Positions 17,371 through 26,945 of a DNA stretch of 64,000 bases are shown piece by piece (the stretch's first letter is position 1; every line of letters begins with the position of its first letter). The notes beneath the pieces were generated by a model. The model saw only the letters and a program-made list of their open reading frames with translations. It did no database searches and was not told the DNA's origin. The position numbers and the translations under genes were made by a program. This stretch comes from Branchiibius cervicis (GTDB lineage: Bacteria > Actinomycetota > Actinomycetes > Actinomycetales > Dermatophilaceae), in the NCBI RefSeq assembly GCF_042661605.1, contig NZ_JBHSWJ010000002.1:3224001-3288000 (forward strand), in the 5' to 3' direction.

Positions 17371-19622
17371 ATGGGGAACCAATTCGTGACTGCACCCAAC
17401 GCGTCGGCGCCGCACACCGGACCAGATGTGTCCGACGCGGTCCGCGCTACTTCCGCACCCGACCCGGCGGCCGAGCTCACTGCCGAGTTGGCGCATGAGC
17501 AGGCCCATGTCGATCGTGTCTACGCCGAGCTGACCAAGGCCGGCGCCCGGGCGGCGCTGATCGAGGTCGAGGGGCTGTCTCGCGGCCGTACCGATCGGGT
17601 CGGCGTCGCCCGCGAGGAGGAGATCACCGGCCTGTTCGAACGCGACGCCCTGGTGTTCAACGCCGGTCGTCGGCGTCAGTCGTTGGAGCACCAGTACGAG
17701 GGCCTGGTCTTCGGTCGCCTCGATCTCGACGACGCCGACGTGCGCTACATCGGCCGCCTCGGGGTCCGCGATGACGACTACGAGCCGTTGGTGATCGACT
17801 GGCGGGCGCCGGCGGCGGCGCCGTTCTACCGCGCCACCCCGGTGTCACCGGAGGGGTCGTGCGTCGCCGGGTGCTGCGCTGCCGCGACGCCACGGTCCTC
17901 GGTATCGAGGACGACTTGATGGTGCCGGAGGCTCCCGAGGGCATGGTCGTCGTCGGCGACGGTGCGCTGATGGCCGCCCTGACCCGCAGCCGCGGTGCCC
18001 GGATGCGCGACATCGTGGCCACGATCCAACGCCACCAGGACGAGGCGATCCGTGCCTCCAGCCGCGGTGTCACCGAGATCACCGGCGGGCCGGGCACCGG
18101 CAAGACCGTGGTCGCCCTGCACCGAGCCGCCTATCTGCTGTACGCCGATCGCCGTCGCTACGAGTCCGGCGGCATCCTCGTCGTCGGACCGTCGGCGGCC
18201 TACACCGCCTACATCGAGCGTGTCCTGCCCTCCCTCGGTGAGGACAGCGTGACCCTGCGGTCACTGGGTGACGTGGTCGGCGGACTCACGGCGGTCCGTC
18301 TGGACCCGGCGGCGGTCGCCGCGATCAAGGGTTCCCTGCGGATACGGCGTGTCCTGTCCCGGGCCGCGCGTGACCTGCCGCCGGCCGCACCGACGGCGTT
18401 GCGAGCCATGGTGGGCGGTATCCCGATCCGTATCGACCCACCGCAGCTGCACCGGATCCGCGCCGAGATCCTGCGCCACCACCAGCACAACCAGGGCCGG
18501 GACGCGGCTCGGACCGCGCTGGCCGAGGCGGCCTGGCGGCAGGTTCACGACGGCGAGCGCGAGGAGTTTCTCGACCGGTTCCGGGAGCACCGCGATGTCG
18601 AAGCCTTCATCAAGGCGTGGTGGCCGGCACTGGACCCGCGGGAGGTTCTGCTCTGGCTGGCCGACGAGTCGCGGTTGGCGTCCTATGCGCAGGGCGTCCT
18701 CGACCCGGAGCAGCAGCGCCTGCTCAGCGCGTCGCTACAGACCGCGCTGACCACTGGCACCTGGTCGGTCGCAGACGTCGCCCTGATCGACGACCTGTCC
18801 TCGCGCCTGGGGATCGCCCCGCCCGAGCCGGAGGAGGAACGCGGCTTCTACGAGATCGAGGAGTTGGACAACGTCGGCCGGTACGGCGTGTCCGAGGTCG
18901 AGGTGAGCGGTACGTCCGCACAGGTGGCGCCGACGTTCCAGATCACACCGCAGGACGCGAGGGAACGGCTGCTGCAGGGCACGATCGGTGAGCGTGGCGA
19001 GTACGCGCACGTCCTGGTCGACGAGGCGCAGGACCTGTCGCCGATGCAGTGGCGGATGCTCGGCCGCCGTGGTCGCACCGCGAGCTGGACCGTGGTGGGT
19101 GACGCAGCGCAGAGTTCCTGGGACGACGCGGCCGAGGCCGCCACCGCCCGCGACGAGGCCTTCGGGGCCAAGGCGCGTCAGCGCTTCCATATGGACACCA
19201 ACTACCGCAACGCCCGCGAGATCTTCGACACCGCTGCCGAGTTGATCCGCACGGTGATGCCGGACGCAGACATCCCGAACGCCGTACGCGAAACGGGGGT
19301 CTACCCGGTGCGCCGCACGGTGCCCTCGGAGGCTCTTGTGGCGGCGGTGATCACGGCCACCCGGGAGCTGCTGGAGGAGGTCGACGGGTCGGTCGCGGTG
19401 ATCGCTCCCGACGTCCACCGCGCCTCGTTGGCGGAGGTGACCGGGTTGGACGACAGGGTCGTGCTCATCGATCCGATGTCGACCAAGGGTCTGGAGTACG
19501 ACGCGACGGTCATCGTCGACCCGGCCGCGATCACCGCGGAGTCCGCCGGCGGCGCTAGGGTCACCTACGTCGCGCTCACCCGGGCCGCGCATCGGATGAC
19601 CGTCCTGGAGGTTGCCCCGTGA
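17371..19622 (+). CDS. HelD/UvrD-like superfamily 1 ATPase (one frameshift)
   Basis: About 750 residues after joining. The N-terminal frame holds a helical arm rich in AELTAELAHEQAHVDRVYAE and the DWRAPAAAPFYRA motif typical of HelD. The second frame holds Walker A GGPGTGKT near residue 238, VDEAQDLSPMQW near 549, TNYRNAREIFD, STKGLEYDATVIVDP and YVALTRAAHRM. This matches HelD-type factors, which release RNA polymerase from DNA. One base is missing in the G run 17853-17856; adding it gives PEGVVRRRVLR. The start could also be GTG 17386. The stop overlaps the chorismate mutase GTG. Confidence 0.88.
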
Positions 19623-19930
19623 CTGCGGAAGACACGGCCCCCGATGCAGTGCTGGCGGGGTACCGACGCTCCATCGACAACATCGATGCGGCGCTGATCC
19701 ACATCCTGGCCGAACGGTTCCGGATCACCCAGGCGGTCGGCGCCTACAAGGCCGAGCAGAAGTTGCCGCCGGCCGATCCGGCGCGCGAAGAGCGGCAGAT
19801 CGCGCGGCTGCGCGGACTGGCGCAGGACGCCGGACTCGATCCGGAGTTCAGTGAGAAGTTCCTGCGGTTCATCATCGACGAGGTGATCCACCACCACGAG
19901 CGTATTCGGGATCTCACCGAGGCTGACTGA
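19619..19930 (+). CDS. Chorismate mutase (AroQ class)
   Basis: 103 residues, all helical. RRSIDNIDAALIHILAERF, AVGAYKAEQKLPPADPAREE and a C-terminal FIIDEVIHHHERIR correspond to the AroQ helices with the conserved Arg, Lys and Glu/Gln positions. It converts chorismate to prephenate for Phe/Tyr synthesis. Its GTG start overlaps the HelD-like stop, so it is co-translated. A strong terminator follows at 20065. Confidence 0.88.
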   Translation: MTAEDTAPDAVLAGYRRSIDNIDAALIHILAERFRITQAVGAYKAEQKLPPADPAREERQIARLRGLAQDAGLDPEFSEKFLRFIIDEVIHHHERIRDLTEAD

Positions 19931-19982
19931 TCGCGCCGGTTCCGGAGCTATTCACGTTCCGCAGGTCGATAGGGCCAAAGAT

Positions 19983-20010
19983 GGCTCCAGAATCCTCGAT
20001 CCCTGCAGAA
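19983..20010. repeat. Dispersed intergenic repeat, copy A (GGCTCCAGAATC type)
   Basis: GGCTCCAGAATCCTCGATCC followed by CTGCAGAA matches 59307-59335 with few differences. The 185-base gap after chorismate mutase contains this element and the terminator only. Confidence 0.6.
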
Positions 20011-20064
20011 CCGGAGGCCGCCGGGCCGAAGCAGCGGCCGCCGGGCCGGGTGGCGCAGCACATG

Positions 20065-20098
20065 AAAGAGCCCCGCGGCACACGCCGCGGGGCTCTTT
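20065..20098. terminator. Strong bidirectional intrinsic terminator
   Basis: A perfect 15-bp stem (20065-20079 with 20084-20098) closes a four-base loop. An AAAGAG start and CTCTTT end provide T-rich tails in both directions, for chorismate mutase and for the convergent exported-protein gene. Confidence 0.92.
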
Positions 20099-20115
20099 GT
20101 TGCGCTAGCCGAAGA

Positions 20116-20811
20116 TCACTGAACGGTGATCGCCGGGGTCAGCGGGACCGACGTCGCCGGGGCGGCAGCCGTGCCGGTGGTGCACTTGATGTAGTTGACG
20201 CCGCTGTTCGGGGCGCCGGTGTCGGGGTCCTCACCGGTCCAGTTCAGGATTACCGTGAAGTCGCCGGCCGCGATGTTAATCGAGCCCGCGGTGGTCGAGG
20301 TCTCCAGGGCGCCGGTACCGGTGGCGGTCGTGGTAATGCCGCCCGACGCCGGGACTGGGAACGAACCGATGCTCAGGTTGCCCGTCCGGGTTCCGGGCGA
20401 GACAACCTGACCCGCGACGCTGTAGCCAGCGCTGGAGGTGCCACCGGTGACCTGGGTCGCCCCGAACCCGCGCAGCACGTTGCCAGCAGTCGTGGAGGTG
20501 ATGACGTTGGCGGTGATGACCGGCGCCGACTTCAGCGTCGATCCGGCATGCACCGCGGTGCACGTGGCCACGTTGATCTGAACCCGCCAGTTACCGAGCG
20601 CCGTACCGGTGGGGGTGCCGCCTTCATCCGTCTGCACGCAGGTGTAGTTGGCTGCAGACGGGACGCCTGAAGCCGAGTTGGTCAGGGTGCCCGAGGTGAT
20701 GCAGTCGGCGGGGCTGGCGGAGGCGGCCGGGGCGGCAGCGGCGACGGCGACAACCGGCACCGACCAGGCGGCACCCTTCGCCAGCGTGCGGCGGGAAATC
20801 GTGTTGGTCAT
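20116..20811 (-). CDS. Tat-exported hypothetical protein
   Basis: 231 residues. A twin-arginine signal (SRRTLAKGAAWSVPVVAVAAA) ends near residue 32 at ASASP. The mature part is Thr/Ser/Gly/Ala-rich beta-type sequence with four Cys (two near the start, one in the middle, one near the C-terminus) and no recognisable domain; FTVILNWTGEDPDTG is a distinctive segment. It resembles small exported proteins of Micrococcales with the same signal. It is probably extracellular. A GATGGAG ribosome binding site precedes ATG 20811. Function unknown. Confidence 0.75.
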   Translation of the reverse strand: MTNTISRRTLAKGAAWSVPVVAVAAAAPAASASPADCITSGTLTNSASGVPSAANYTCVQTDEGGTPTGTALGNWRVQINVATCTAVHAGSTLKSAPVITANVITSTTAGNVLRGFGATQVTGGTSSAGYSVAGQVVSPGTRTGNLSIGSFPVPASGGITTTATGTGALETSTTAGSINIAAGDFTVILNWTGEDPDTGAPNSGVNYIKCTTGTAAAPATSVPLTPAITVQ

Positions 20812-20844
20812 GGTGTTGGTTTACTCCATCCGAGCTTCCGGGTA

Positions 20845-20865
20845 TGTGAACTGCGTTACACCATA
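20845..20865 (-). promoter_or_regulatory. Candidate -10 box and CRP/GlxR-like site of the exported-protein gene
   Basis: TATGGT on the minus strand (20860-20865) is a -10 candidate. Directly next to it, TGTGA-N6-TTACA (20845-20860) differs by one base from the TGTGA-N6-TCACA consensus of CRP-type regulators. The geometry is the same as at coxS. The remaining gap to lysS shows nothing clear. Confidence 0.35.
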
Positions 20866-20990
20866 GCTTCCGACGGTTACGGAACGGAAGGTTTCGTTAA
20901 CTTACGGGTGCGTAGGTGTTGCGCACGTCACACTGTGGCTTACTAGTCGGTATCCCGTCAAGCGGGTCCCGGTGATGGATTCCCGCGGAC

Positions 20991-22712
20991 CTAGTCCTTT
21001 GTGATGTGGTGGGCGCCTGCAGGCCCGTTATCCAGCAGCGCGCGCACCGGATCCGGCCCCACGGCAAGCAACAGCGTGGGCAGCCGGGGCCCGGTCTCCT
21101 TGTCGATCAACAACTCGTAGAGCAGCTTGAAGAAGCTGCGCTGCGCCGCGGCCAACTCCTTGTCGCCCTTGACGATCGCACCGGGGTCGATCCCCCGCAT
21201 CACCTTCGGCACGCCGTACACCTGATGGGTCAGGCCAGCCAGCGTCCAGTCCGCCTCGATCGGCGCCAAACCGGAGCCGCCGTCCAGCAATAGCTCGATC
21301 GCCGCCTGCTCATCGTCGGTCAGGGCCCGGTCCGCCGGCACGGTGCGCACCACGGTCTTGTCCTCCGCGGGCATCTGCGTGGCGACCCAGTGCTCGACAC
21401 AGGTCAGTCGGGGCCGCAGCGCTGCGATCGACGGCACCGGCGCCGAAGGGTCCAGTTGTCGCACGATCCGCAGCACCTGCTCCTCGTCCCCGGTCGTGAT
21501 GTCCACGATCGAGGCCAGCGTGCGGTACGCAACGGGGTACTCGGTGACGGGCAGTGGTCCGGCCGCTGTCGAACTGGCGCGGGTGTACGAGGCGATGTCG
21601 CCGGCCTGCCCCGTGCCTGCCTGCACCTTGCGCGCCAGGGCGTCCCACTCGTCGTACGTGCGCTGCAGGTCCGCATCGAAGGACACGGTGAACGATTGGT
21701 TGGGCTTGCGTCGGGCGTAGAGCCAGCGCAGCACGGACGGCTCCATGATCTCCAGCGCGTCCGACGGGGTCGGCACCCCGCCCTTGGAGGAGGACATCTT
21801 GGCCATCCCCTTGATGCCCACGAAGGCGTACATCGGGCCGATCGGGCGCTGCCAGCCGAAGATCGGCGCCAGCTCCAGCCCCACGGCGTACGACGATCCC
21901 GGGCTCTGGTGATCCACGCCGGAGGGCTCGAAGATCACCCCTTCGTAGGCCCAGCGCATCGGCCAGTCCACCTTCCACACCAACTTGCCGTGCGTGAAGG
22001 TGTGCAGGTTGACCGTCTCGTCGTGCCCGCAGTGGTCGCAGTGGTAGGTCAGCTCCGCGGTCGCGTCGTCGTAGGCGGTGACCGTGGTGAAATCGGTGTT
22101 GCAGACCGTGCAGTACGGCTTGTAGGGGTAGTAGCCGCTGTCCTCGGCCGCCGCGCCGGAACCCTCACGAGCGGCCGCCTCATCGGCGTCCTCCTCGTCG
22201 TCGCTCTGCGCCGGCAGCGTGCGGTACTGGTCGAGCACCTTGTCGATCTGGTCGCGATGGCCCATCGCGAAGATCACCTGATCGATGTAGGCGCCGCCGG
22301 TGTACTGCTGCGTCTGACTGATCCCGCGGTAGGTGATGCCCATCGCCGCGAGCGCTTCCTCGCACTGGATGCGGAAGTGCGCGGCCCAGGACTCGTGCGG
22401 CGAACCCGGCGGAGCGGGTACGGCGGTCAGCGGCTGGCCGATGTACTTCGCCCACGTCTGGTCCACCCCGGGGAAATTGGGCACCTTGCGGAAGCGGTCG
22501 TAGTCGTCCCAGCTGATGATGTGCTCGACCTCGAGGCCGCGGCGGGCGATCTCGTCGGCGACCAGGTGCGGGGTGATGACCTCTCGCAGGTTGCCCAGGT
22601 GGATCGGGCCGGAGGGCGAGATGCCCGAGGCGCAGACGATCTTGACGTCACGCCGCTGCGCGTCGGCGATGACCTCGCCGGCGAGGCGCGAGACCCAGTC
22701 GTCCAGCATCAT
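20991..22712 (-). CDS. lysS: Lysyl-tRNA synthetase, class I (archaeal type)
   Basis: 573 residues. It charges tRNA-Lys. This is the class I form: the HIGH-like motif PIHLGN (about 36-41), the KMSKS-like MAKMSSSKGG (about 305-314) and Cys pairs CTVCN and CDHCG that likely bind zinc. An acidic insert (DDEEDADEAAAREGSG, about 167-185) interrupts the connective region. Class I LysRS is common in archaea and found in some actinobacteria. ATG 22712 overlaps the purA stop, so it is coupled to purA. Confidence 0.95.
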   Translation of the reverse strand: MMLDDWVSRLAGEVIADAQRRDVKIVCASGISPSGPIHLGNLREVITPHLVADEIARRGLEVEHIISWDDYDRFRKVPNFPGVDQTWAKYIGQPLTAVPAPPGSPHESWAAHFRIQCEEALAAMGITYRGISQTQQYTGGAYIDQVIFAMGHRDQIDKVLDQYRTLPAQSDDEEDADEAAAREGSGAAAEDSGYYPYKPYCTVCNTDFTTVTAYDDATAELTYHCDHCGHDETVNLHTFTHGKLVWKVDWPMRWAYEGVIFEPSGVDHQSPGSSYAVGLELAPIFGWQRPIGPMYAFVGIKGMAKMSSSKGGVPTPSDALEIMEPSVLRWLYARRKPNQSFTVSFDADLQRTYDEWDALARKVQAGTGQAGDIASYTRASSTAAGPLPVTEYPVAYRTLASIVDITTGDEEQVLRIVRQLDPSAPVPSIAALRPRLTCVEHWVATQMPAEDKTVVRTVPADRALTDDEQAAIELLLDGGSGLAPIEADWTLAGLTHQVYGVPKVMRGIDPGAIVKGDKELAAAQRSFFKLLYELLIDKETGPRLPTLLLAVGPDPVRALLDNGPAGAHHITKD

Positions 22713-24016
22713 TCTCCTTCGAGGAGGTCGTGCCGCACGATGACCTCTTCACGGCCCGGTCCGACCCCGATGACCGAGATGCGGGCACCGATGCGCTCCT
22801 CGACGTACTCGACGTACGCGCGGCAGTTGGCGGGCAGCTCCTCGAAGCTCCGGCAGGCCGAGATGTCCTCGAACCAGCCCGGCAGCTCCTCGTAGACGGG
22901 AGTGGCGTGGTGGAAGTCGGACTGACTGACCGGGATCTCCTCGAAACGCCGGCCGTCGACGTCGTAGGCGACACAGACGGGCACCGTCTCCAGGCCGGTC
23001 AGGACATCGAGCTTGGTCAGCACGAAGTCGGTGACCCCGTTGATGCGGGTGGCGTAGCGCCCGATGACCGTGTCGACCCAGCCGCACCGGCGCGGACGGC
23101 CGGTGGTGGTGCCGAACTCGGCGCCCTGCTTACGCAGGAACTCGCCGGCGTCGTCGTTCAGCTCCGTCGGGAACGGACCCTCGCCCACACGGGTCGTGTA
23201 CGCCTTGAAGATCGCGATGACCCGGTCAACCCGCGTGGGCGGGATGCCGGCGCCGGTGCACGCGCCCGCACTGATCGCGTTGGACGAGGTCACGAACGGA
23301 TAGGTGCCGTGGTCGACGTCCAGCAAGGTGGCCTGACCGGCCTCGCAGAGCACGGTCTCGCCGTTCGACAGCGCGGTGTCCAGCAGCAGGGACGTGTCGG
23401 TGACCATGGGACGCAACCGATCGACGTACTGCAAGAGGTCCTCGACGACCTCGTCGACGGCCACGGCGCGGCGGTTGTATACCTTCACCAGCAGGTGGTT
23501 CTTGACGTCGAGCGCGGCCTCGACCTTCTGCCGCAGGATCGACTCGTCGAAGAGGTCCTGCACCCGGATGCCGACGCGGTTCATCTTGTCGGCGTAGGTG
23601 GGGCCGATGCCGCGGCCGGTGGTGCCGATCTTGCGGGAGCCCAGGAAGCGTTCGGTGACCTTGTCGAGGGTCTTGTTGTAGCTGGCGATGATGTGCGCGT
23701 TGGCGCTGACCTTGAGGGCGCTGGTGTCGATGCCGCGCGCTTCCAGGCCGTCGATCTCCTCGAAAAGGACGCCGAGGTCGATGACGACGCCGTTGGCAAT
23801 GACTGGGACGACGCCCTCGGTGAGGATGCCGCTGGGCAGCAGGTGCAGGGCGTACTTCTCGCGGCTGCCGTCCGGCTGCTCGATCACGACGGTGTGGCCG
23901 GCGTTGTTGCCGCCGTTGAACTTCACGACGTAGTCGATGCGGTCGCCGAGCAGGTCGGTCGCCTTGCCCTTGCCTTCATCCCCCCATTGGGCGCCGACAA
24001 GAACGATCGCAGGCAT
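22709..24016 (-). CDS. purA: Adenylosuccinate synthetase
   Basis: 435 residues. It makes adenylosuccinate from IMP, aspartate and GTP. The GTP loop GAQWGDEGKGK (about 8-18), NGGNNAGHTVV, TTGRGIGPTYADK and the C-terminal RARISVIGVGPGRE region match the family. Initiation is at ATG 24016 behind an AGAGGA site. Its last codons carry the GAAGGAGA ribosome binding site of lysS, with an ATGA overlap. Confidence 0.96.
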   Translation of the reverse strand: MPAIVLVGAQWGDEGKGKATDLLGDRIDYVVKFNGGNNAGHTVVIEQPDGSREKYALHLLPSGILTEGVVPVIANGVVIDLGVLFEEIDGLEARGIDTSALKVSANAHIIASYNKTLDKVTERFLGSRKIGTTGRGIGPTYADKMNRVGIRVQDLFDESILRQKVEAALDVKNHLLVKVYNRRAVAVDEVVEDLLQYVDRLRPMVTDTSLLLDTALSNGETVLCEAGQATLLDVDHGTYPFVTSSNAISAGACTGAGIPPTRVDRVIAIFKAYTTRVGEGPFPTELNDDAGEFLRKQGAEFGTTTGRPRRCGWVDTVIGRYATRINGVTDFVLTKLDVLTGLETVPVCVAYDVDGRRFEEIPVSQSDFHHATPVYEELPGWFEDISACRSFEELPANCRAYVEYVEERIGARISVIGVGPGREEVIVRHDLLEGE

Positions 24017-24053
24017 GGTGAGTCCTCTGTAGTGATTGGCAGGCGGTCATCCC

Positions 24054-24059
24054 AGTTTA
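24054..24059 (-). promoter_or_regulatory. Candidate -10 box of purA-lysS
   Basis: TAAACT on the minus strand lies 37 bases upstream of ATG 24016, consistent with a leadered mRNA. Confidence 0.45.
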
Positions 24060-24146
24060 TCGGTCATACCTGACCGGGTCGTACGCCGCGGCTTGCCGCC
24101 CTCGGCTCACAGGCACGCCGCGGGAAACCCGTCCCTCTCTCGCGGG

Positions 24147-24229
24147 CAGCCATTTCGGGTCGAGTGGGCGCACCTGGTCACCGAAGCTGTCCTGCAGACA
24201 GCCATTTCGTGTCGAGTGGGCGCATCTGG
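24147..24229. repeat. 31-bp direct repeat with 52-bp period
   Basis: CAGCCATTTCG...GAGTGGGCGCA.CTGG occurs at 24147-24177 and 24199-24229 with two differences. The copies are exactly 52 bp apart, the same period as the array at 4754, although the sequences differ. It fills most of the 220-base gap between the purA promoter and the ABC gene. Confidence 0.8.
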
Positions 24230-24279
24230 CCCGCGGCGCACTGGCCCTCACCATTCCATCCCGGTGTTGGATGGACCGC

Positions 24280-25169
24280 ATGCCTGATCCCGTCATCGAG
24301 ATCTCCGGACTCACCAAGCACTTCGGCTCGCTCGCAGCGCTCGACGGCCTGGACCTGAGCGTCCCACCGGGCACGATCGCCGGTTTCCTCGGTCCGAACG
24401 GCGCCGGAAAGTCCACCACGATCCGTGTCCTGCTGGGCCTCTACCGCAGCGACGGAGGAACCGCCCGGCTCTTCGGCGTCGATCCGTACGCCCACGCTGT
24501 GGCTCTGCATCGGCGGCTGGCCTACGTGCCCGGTGACGTCACGTTGTGGAACCACCTGACCGGCGGACAGTGCATCGACCTGCTGCTCGGCTTGCGCGAC
24601 GTGCGCGGCGCCACCCGGCGCGATGAACTGCTGGAGGTCTTCGAACTCGATCCGACCAAGCGTTCCGGCACCTATTCCAAGGGCAACCGGCAGAAGGTGG
24701 CTCTGGTCGCGGCGCTGGCTGCCGACGTGGACCTGCTGATCCTGGACGAACCGACCTCCGGGCTGGACCCGTTGATGGAGGCCCGGTTCCAGGAGCAGAT
24801 CCGTGCGGCACGTGACCGTGGCACCACCGTGCTGCTGTCGAGCCACATCCTGGGGCAGGTGCAGGACCTGTGCGATGACGTCACGATCATCCGGCGGGGT
24901 AGAACCGTGCTGACCGGGGCGTTGTCGCAGTTGCGGCACGTGACCCGGTCGGGAGTCTCGGCGATGGTGGACGACGCGATCGGCGTACGTGAGGGGTTGT
25001 CGGCGGTCGAGGGGGTTTCGGACCTGACCGTCGAGGACGCCAAGGTGCACTTCACCGTGGACGACGCGACGGCGACGGCGGCGGTCGGGGTGCTGGCCCG
25101 GTACGGCGCCCGGCAGTTGATCGTCGAGCCCCCACGTTGGAGCAACTCTTCCTGAGCCAGTATGAGTAG
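24280..25169 (+). CDS. ABC exporter ATP-binding protein (one frameshift near the end)
   Basis: About 296 residues. Walker A GPNGAGKST, the signature-like YSKGNRQKVALVAALAADV (the Ser-Gly-Gly core reads SKGN), Walker B LLILDEP and switch LLSSHIL define a DrrA/CcmA-type drug-export ATPase. As read, it ends WSNSS at 25155. Adding one C to the run 25129-25133 gives instead PPTLEQLFLSQYE and a stop at 25167-25169, the normal ending of this family, overlapping the permease start. ATG 24271 is an alternative start. Confidence 0.88.
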
Positions 25170-26742
25170 CGTCGCCAACGCGCCGCGGATGACGCGGCTG
25201 GCCCTGCGCCAAGAGGTCCGCTGGATCCCGATCTCGGTCGTCGTCTTCGCCCTGACGTATCTGGCGACGCTGAAGCAGTTGTCCGACCTCGCCGGCACCG
25301 TCGCCGACCGCCGTGGCATGCAGCAGTCGCTCACTGGCAACCCGGCGCTCCAGCTGCTCCTCGGCCCGCTCGATCACATCGAAACGGTCGCGAGCACGGT
25401 GTCGTGGCGGATCGGACTCTTCATGCTGACCGCGTTCGGGGTGCTGGTGGCCTTCACCGTCAACCGGCACACCCGGCGTGAGGAGGAGTCCGGGCAGCTG
25501 GAACTGGCCGGTTCGGCCGCGGTCGGCCGGTTGGCGCCCTTGGTTGCCGCCGTCGCGGTGGCGGCGGTCCTCACGGTGCTCACCGCGCTGGTCACGTCCG
25601 TGCCCTTTCTCGGGTACGGCGCGACCGGGCACCAGATCGTGCTGCAAATGGCGCAGTACGCCGGTGTCGGAGTGGCCGTCACCGGCGTCACCTTACTGAT
25701 CGCGCAGGTCGCGACGACCGCTCGTCAGGTCTCCTCGATCACCTCGGCCCTGGTGCTCGGCGGCTATCTGCTGCGCGGCGCGGCCGACACCAATTCCGCT
25801 GTGTCGTGGTTGAAGTGGACCAACCCGATCGGCTGGGCGCAGACCATGGACCCCTACGGCGCCGGATCGTGGTGGGGTCTGTTGTGGTGTGTCCTGCTCG
25901 GTGCGGCCGGGCTGGGGTCGGCGGTGGTCCTACGTGACCGGCGCGACCTGGGCAGCGGTCTGATCACGCCGCGACCAGGCCCGTCGGGGTCCTCGGGCCT
26001 GCGGTCGGTGCCGGCCGTGCTCTGGCAGGCACAGTGGCGCACGTTCACCGGCTGGGTGGTGGGCGTCCTGGCCTTCGGGCTCATCGTCGGGTCGTTGGTG
26101 TCCTCGGTCGCCGACACCTCAGGAGTGCCTGCGCAGTTCCAGGAGTACCTGCGCAAACTCGGCGGCCCCGGTGCTCTGACCGGTGCCTTCCTGTCGGCGA
26201 TGGCGGTGTTCTTCAGTGCTGCCGTCGCGTTCTGGCTGGTGTCGCTCGTCGCCGATCTGCGGCGGTGGGAGACCCGGGGTCAGTTGGAGCTTGCCCTGTC
26301 AACGGCCCGCTCGCGCCGCGCATGGCTGGCGACCACCGCCATCATGGGCGTGGTCGGCAGCGTGCTGCTCCTGCTGGTCGCCGCGGCCGGTGTGGCGCTG
26401 TTGGCCCGTTCGCAGATCGGCGTCACCGACGTGTTCCGGGCGCTGCTGGTGCAGGCACCGGCCGCCTGGTTGATCTTCACGATCGCCCTGCTGTTGTTCG
26501 CGGTGCGGCCGGCGTGGACGGCGGCCGGCTGGGTCGTGGCCGCCCTCGCCGTTCTGGTCGGCGAACTCGGCGCAGCCTTCGGACTACCCGGCTGGGCGCT
26601 CGATCTGTCGCCCTTCACGCACACGCCCCGGGTGCCACAGGTGCCGATCACCTGGACGCCGCTGGTGCTGATGACCGCATTGGGCGCGCTGCTCCTCGCG
26701 ATCGCGACGGCGGCGTTCGACCGCCGGGACATCCCGCAATAG
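25162..26742 (+). CDS. ABC-2 type exporter permease (two-repeat, multi-drug type)
   Basis: 526 residues with about twelve membrane helices in two similar halves. Each half carries an RREEESGQLELAG- or RRWETRGQLELAL-like cytosolic motif (about residues 108 and 367), a mark of the large ABC exporter permeases that pair with DrrA-like ATPases in polyketide or peptide resistance loci. It overlaps the corrected ATPase stop by eight bases. Its last 360 bases are partly duplicated at 28595-28749, across the low-GC island. Confidence 0.88.
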   Translation: MSSVANAPRMTRLALRQEVRWIPISVVVFALTYLATLKQLSDLAGTVADRRGMQQSLTGNPALQLLLGPLDHIETVASTVSWRIGLFMLTAFGVLVAFTVNRHTRREEESGQLELAGSAAVGRLAPLVAAVAVAAVLTVLTALVTSVPFLGYGATGHQIVLQMAQYAGVGVAVTGVTLLIAQVATTARQVSSITSALVLGGYLLRGAADTNSAVSWLKWTNPIGWAQTMDPYGAGSWWGLLWCVLLGAAGLGSAVVLRDRRDLGSGLITPRPGPSGSSGLRSVPAVLWQAQWRTFTGWVVGVLAFGLIVGSLVSSVADTSGVPAQFQEYLRKLGGPGALTGAFLSAMAVFFSAAVAFWLVSLVADLRRWETRGQLELALSTARSRRAWLATTAIMGVVGSVLLLLVAAAGVALLARSQIGVTDVFRALLVQAPAAWLIFTIALLLFAVRPAWTAAGWVVAALAVLVGELGAAFGLPGWALDLSPFTHTPRVPQVPITWTPLVLMTALGALLLAIATAAFDRRDIPQ

Positions 26743-26757
26743 CCACCGCCGCTTCTG
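26385..26757 (+). repeat. Exporter 3' end, intact copy of a duplicated segment
   Basis: Bases 26385-26488 and 26698-26757 match 28595-28698 and 28689-28749 at about 90%. The similarity runs through the stop codon and about 15 bases beyond. The second copy lacks the 219 bases in between, an in-frame loss. Confidence 0.85.
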
Positions 26758-26945
26758 GAGCCTTTACCTATGTGGCCCCGCTCGGCTCACGACACAATGC
26801 ACAAGCCCGAGAACCGTGCCGCGTTGAGTTCGACTTTCCCAGCTAGCACACGACGACTACCAGCGTCTCCCCAGTGAACGATCAGCCGTGCTCCAGGCAT
26901 TCATGCTTCGCTAGAGGGCTACTTCGTCTTGCTCGAGGAGGGTCC

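Noticed and set aside
17045..17371. 108-codon plus-strand frame in the purD/HelD-like gap
   Set aside because: Its translation is Arg/Pro-rich with no domain, and it overlaps the hairpin and promoter signals of real genes.
21390..24073. Plus-strand open frames of 447 and 501 codons opposite lysS and purA
   Set aside because: The minus-strand genes are unambiguous conserved enzymes. The antisense frames have Asp/Val/Arg-rich translations typical of reverse frames in GC-rich DNA.
24178..25647. 489-codon minus-strand frame opposite the ABC exporter
   Set aside because: It spans parts of two real plus-strand genes and an intergenic repeat, with no domain.
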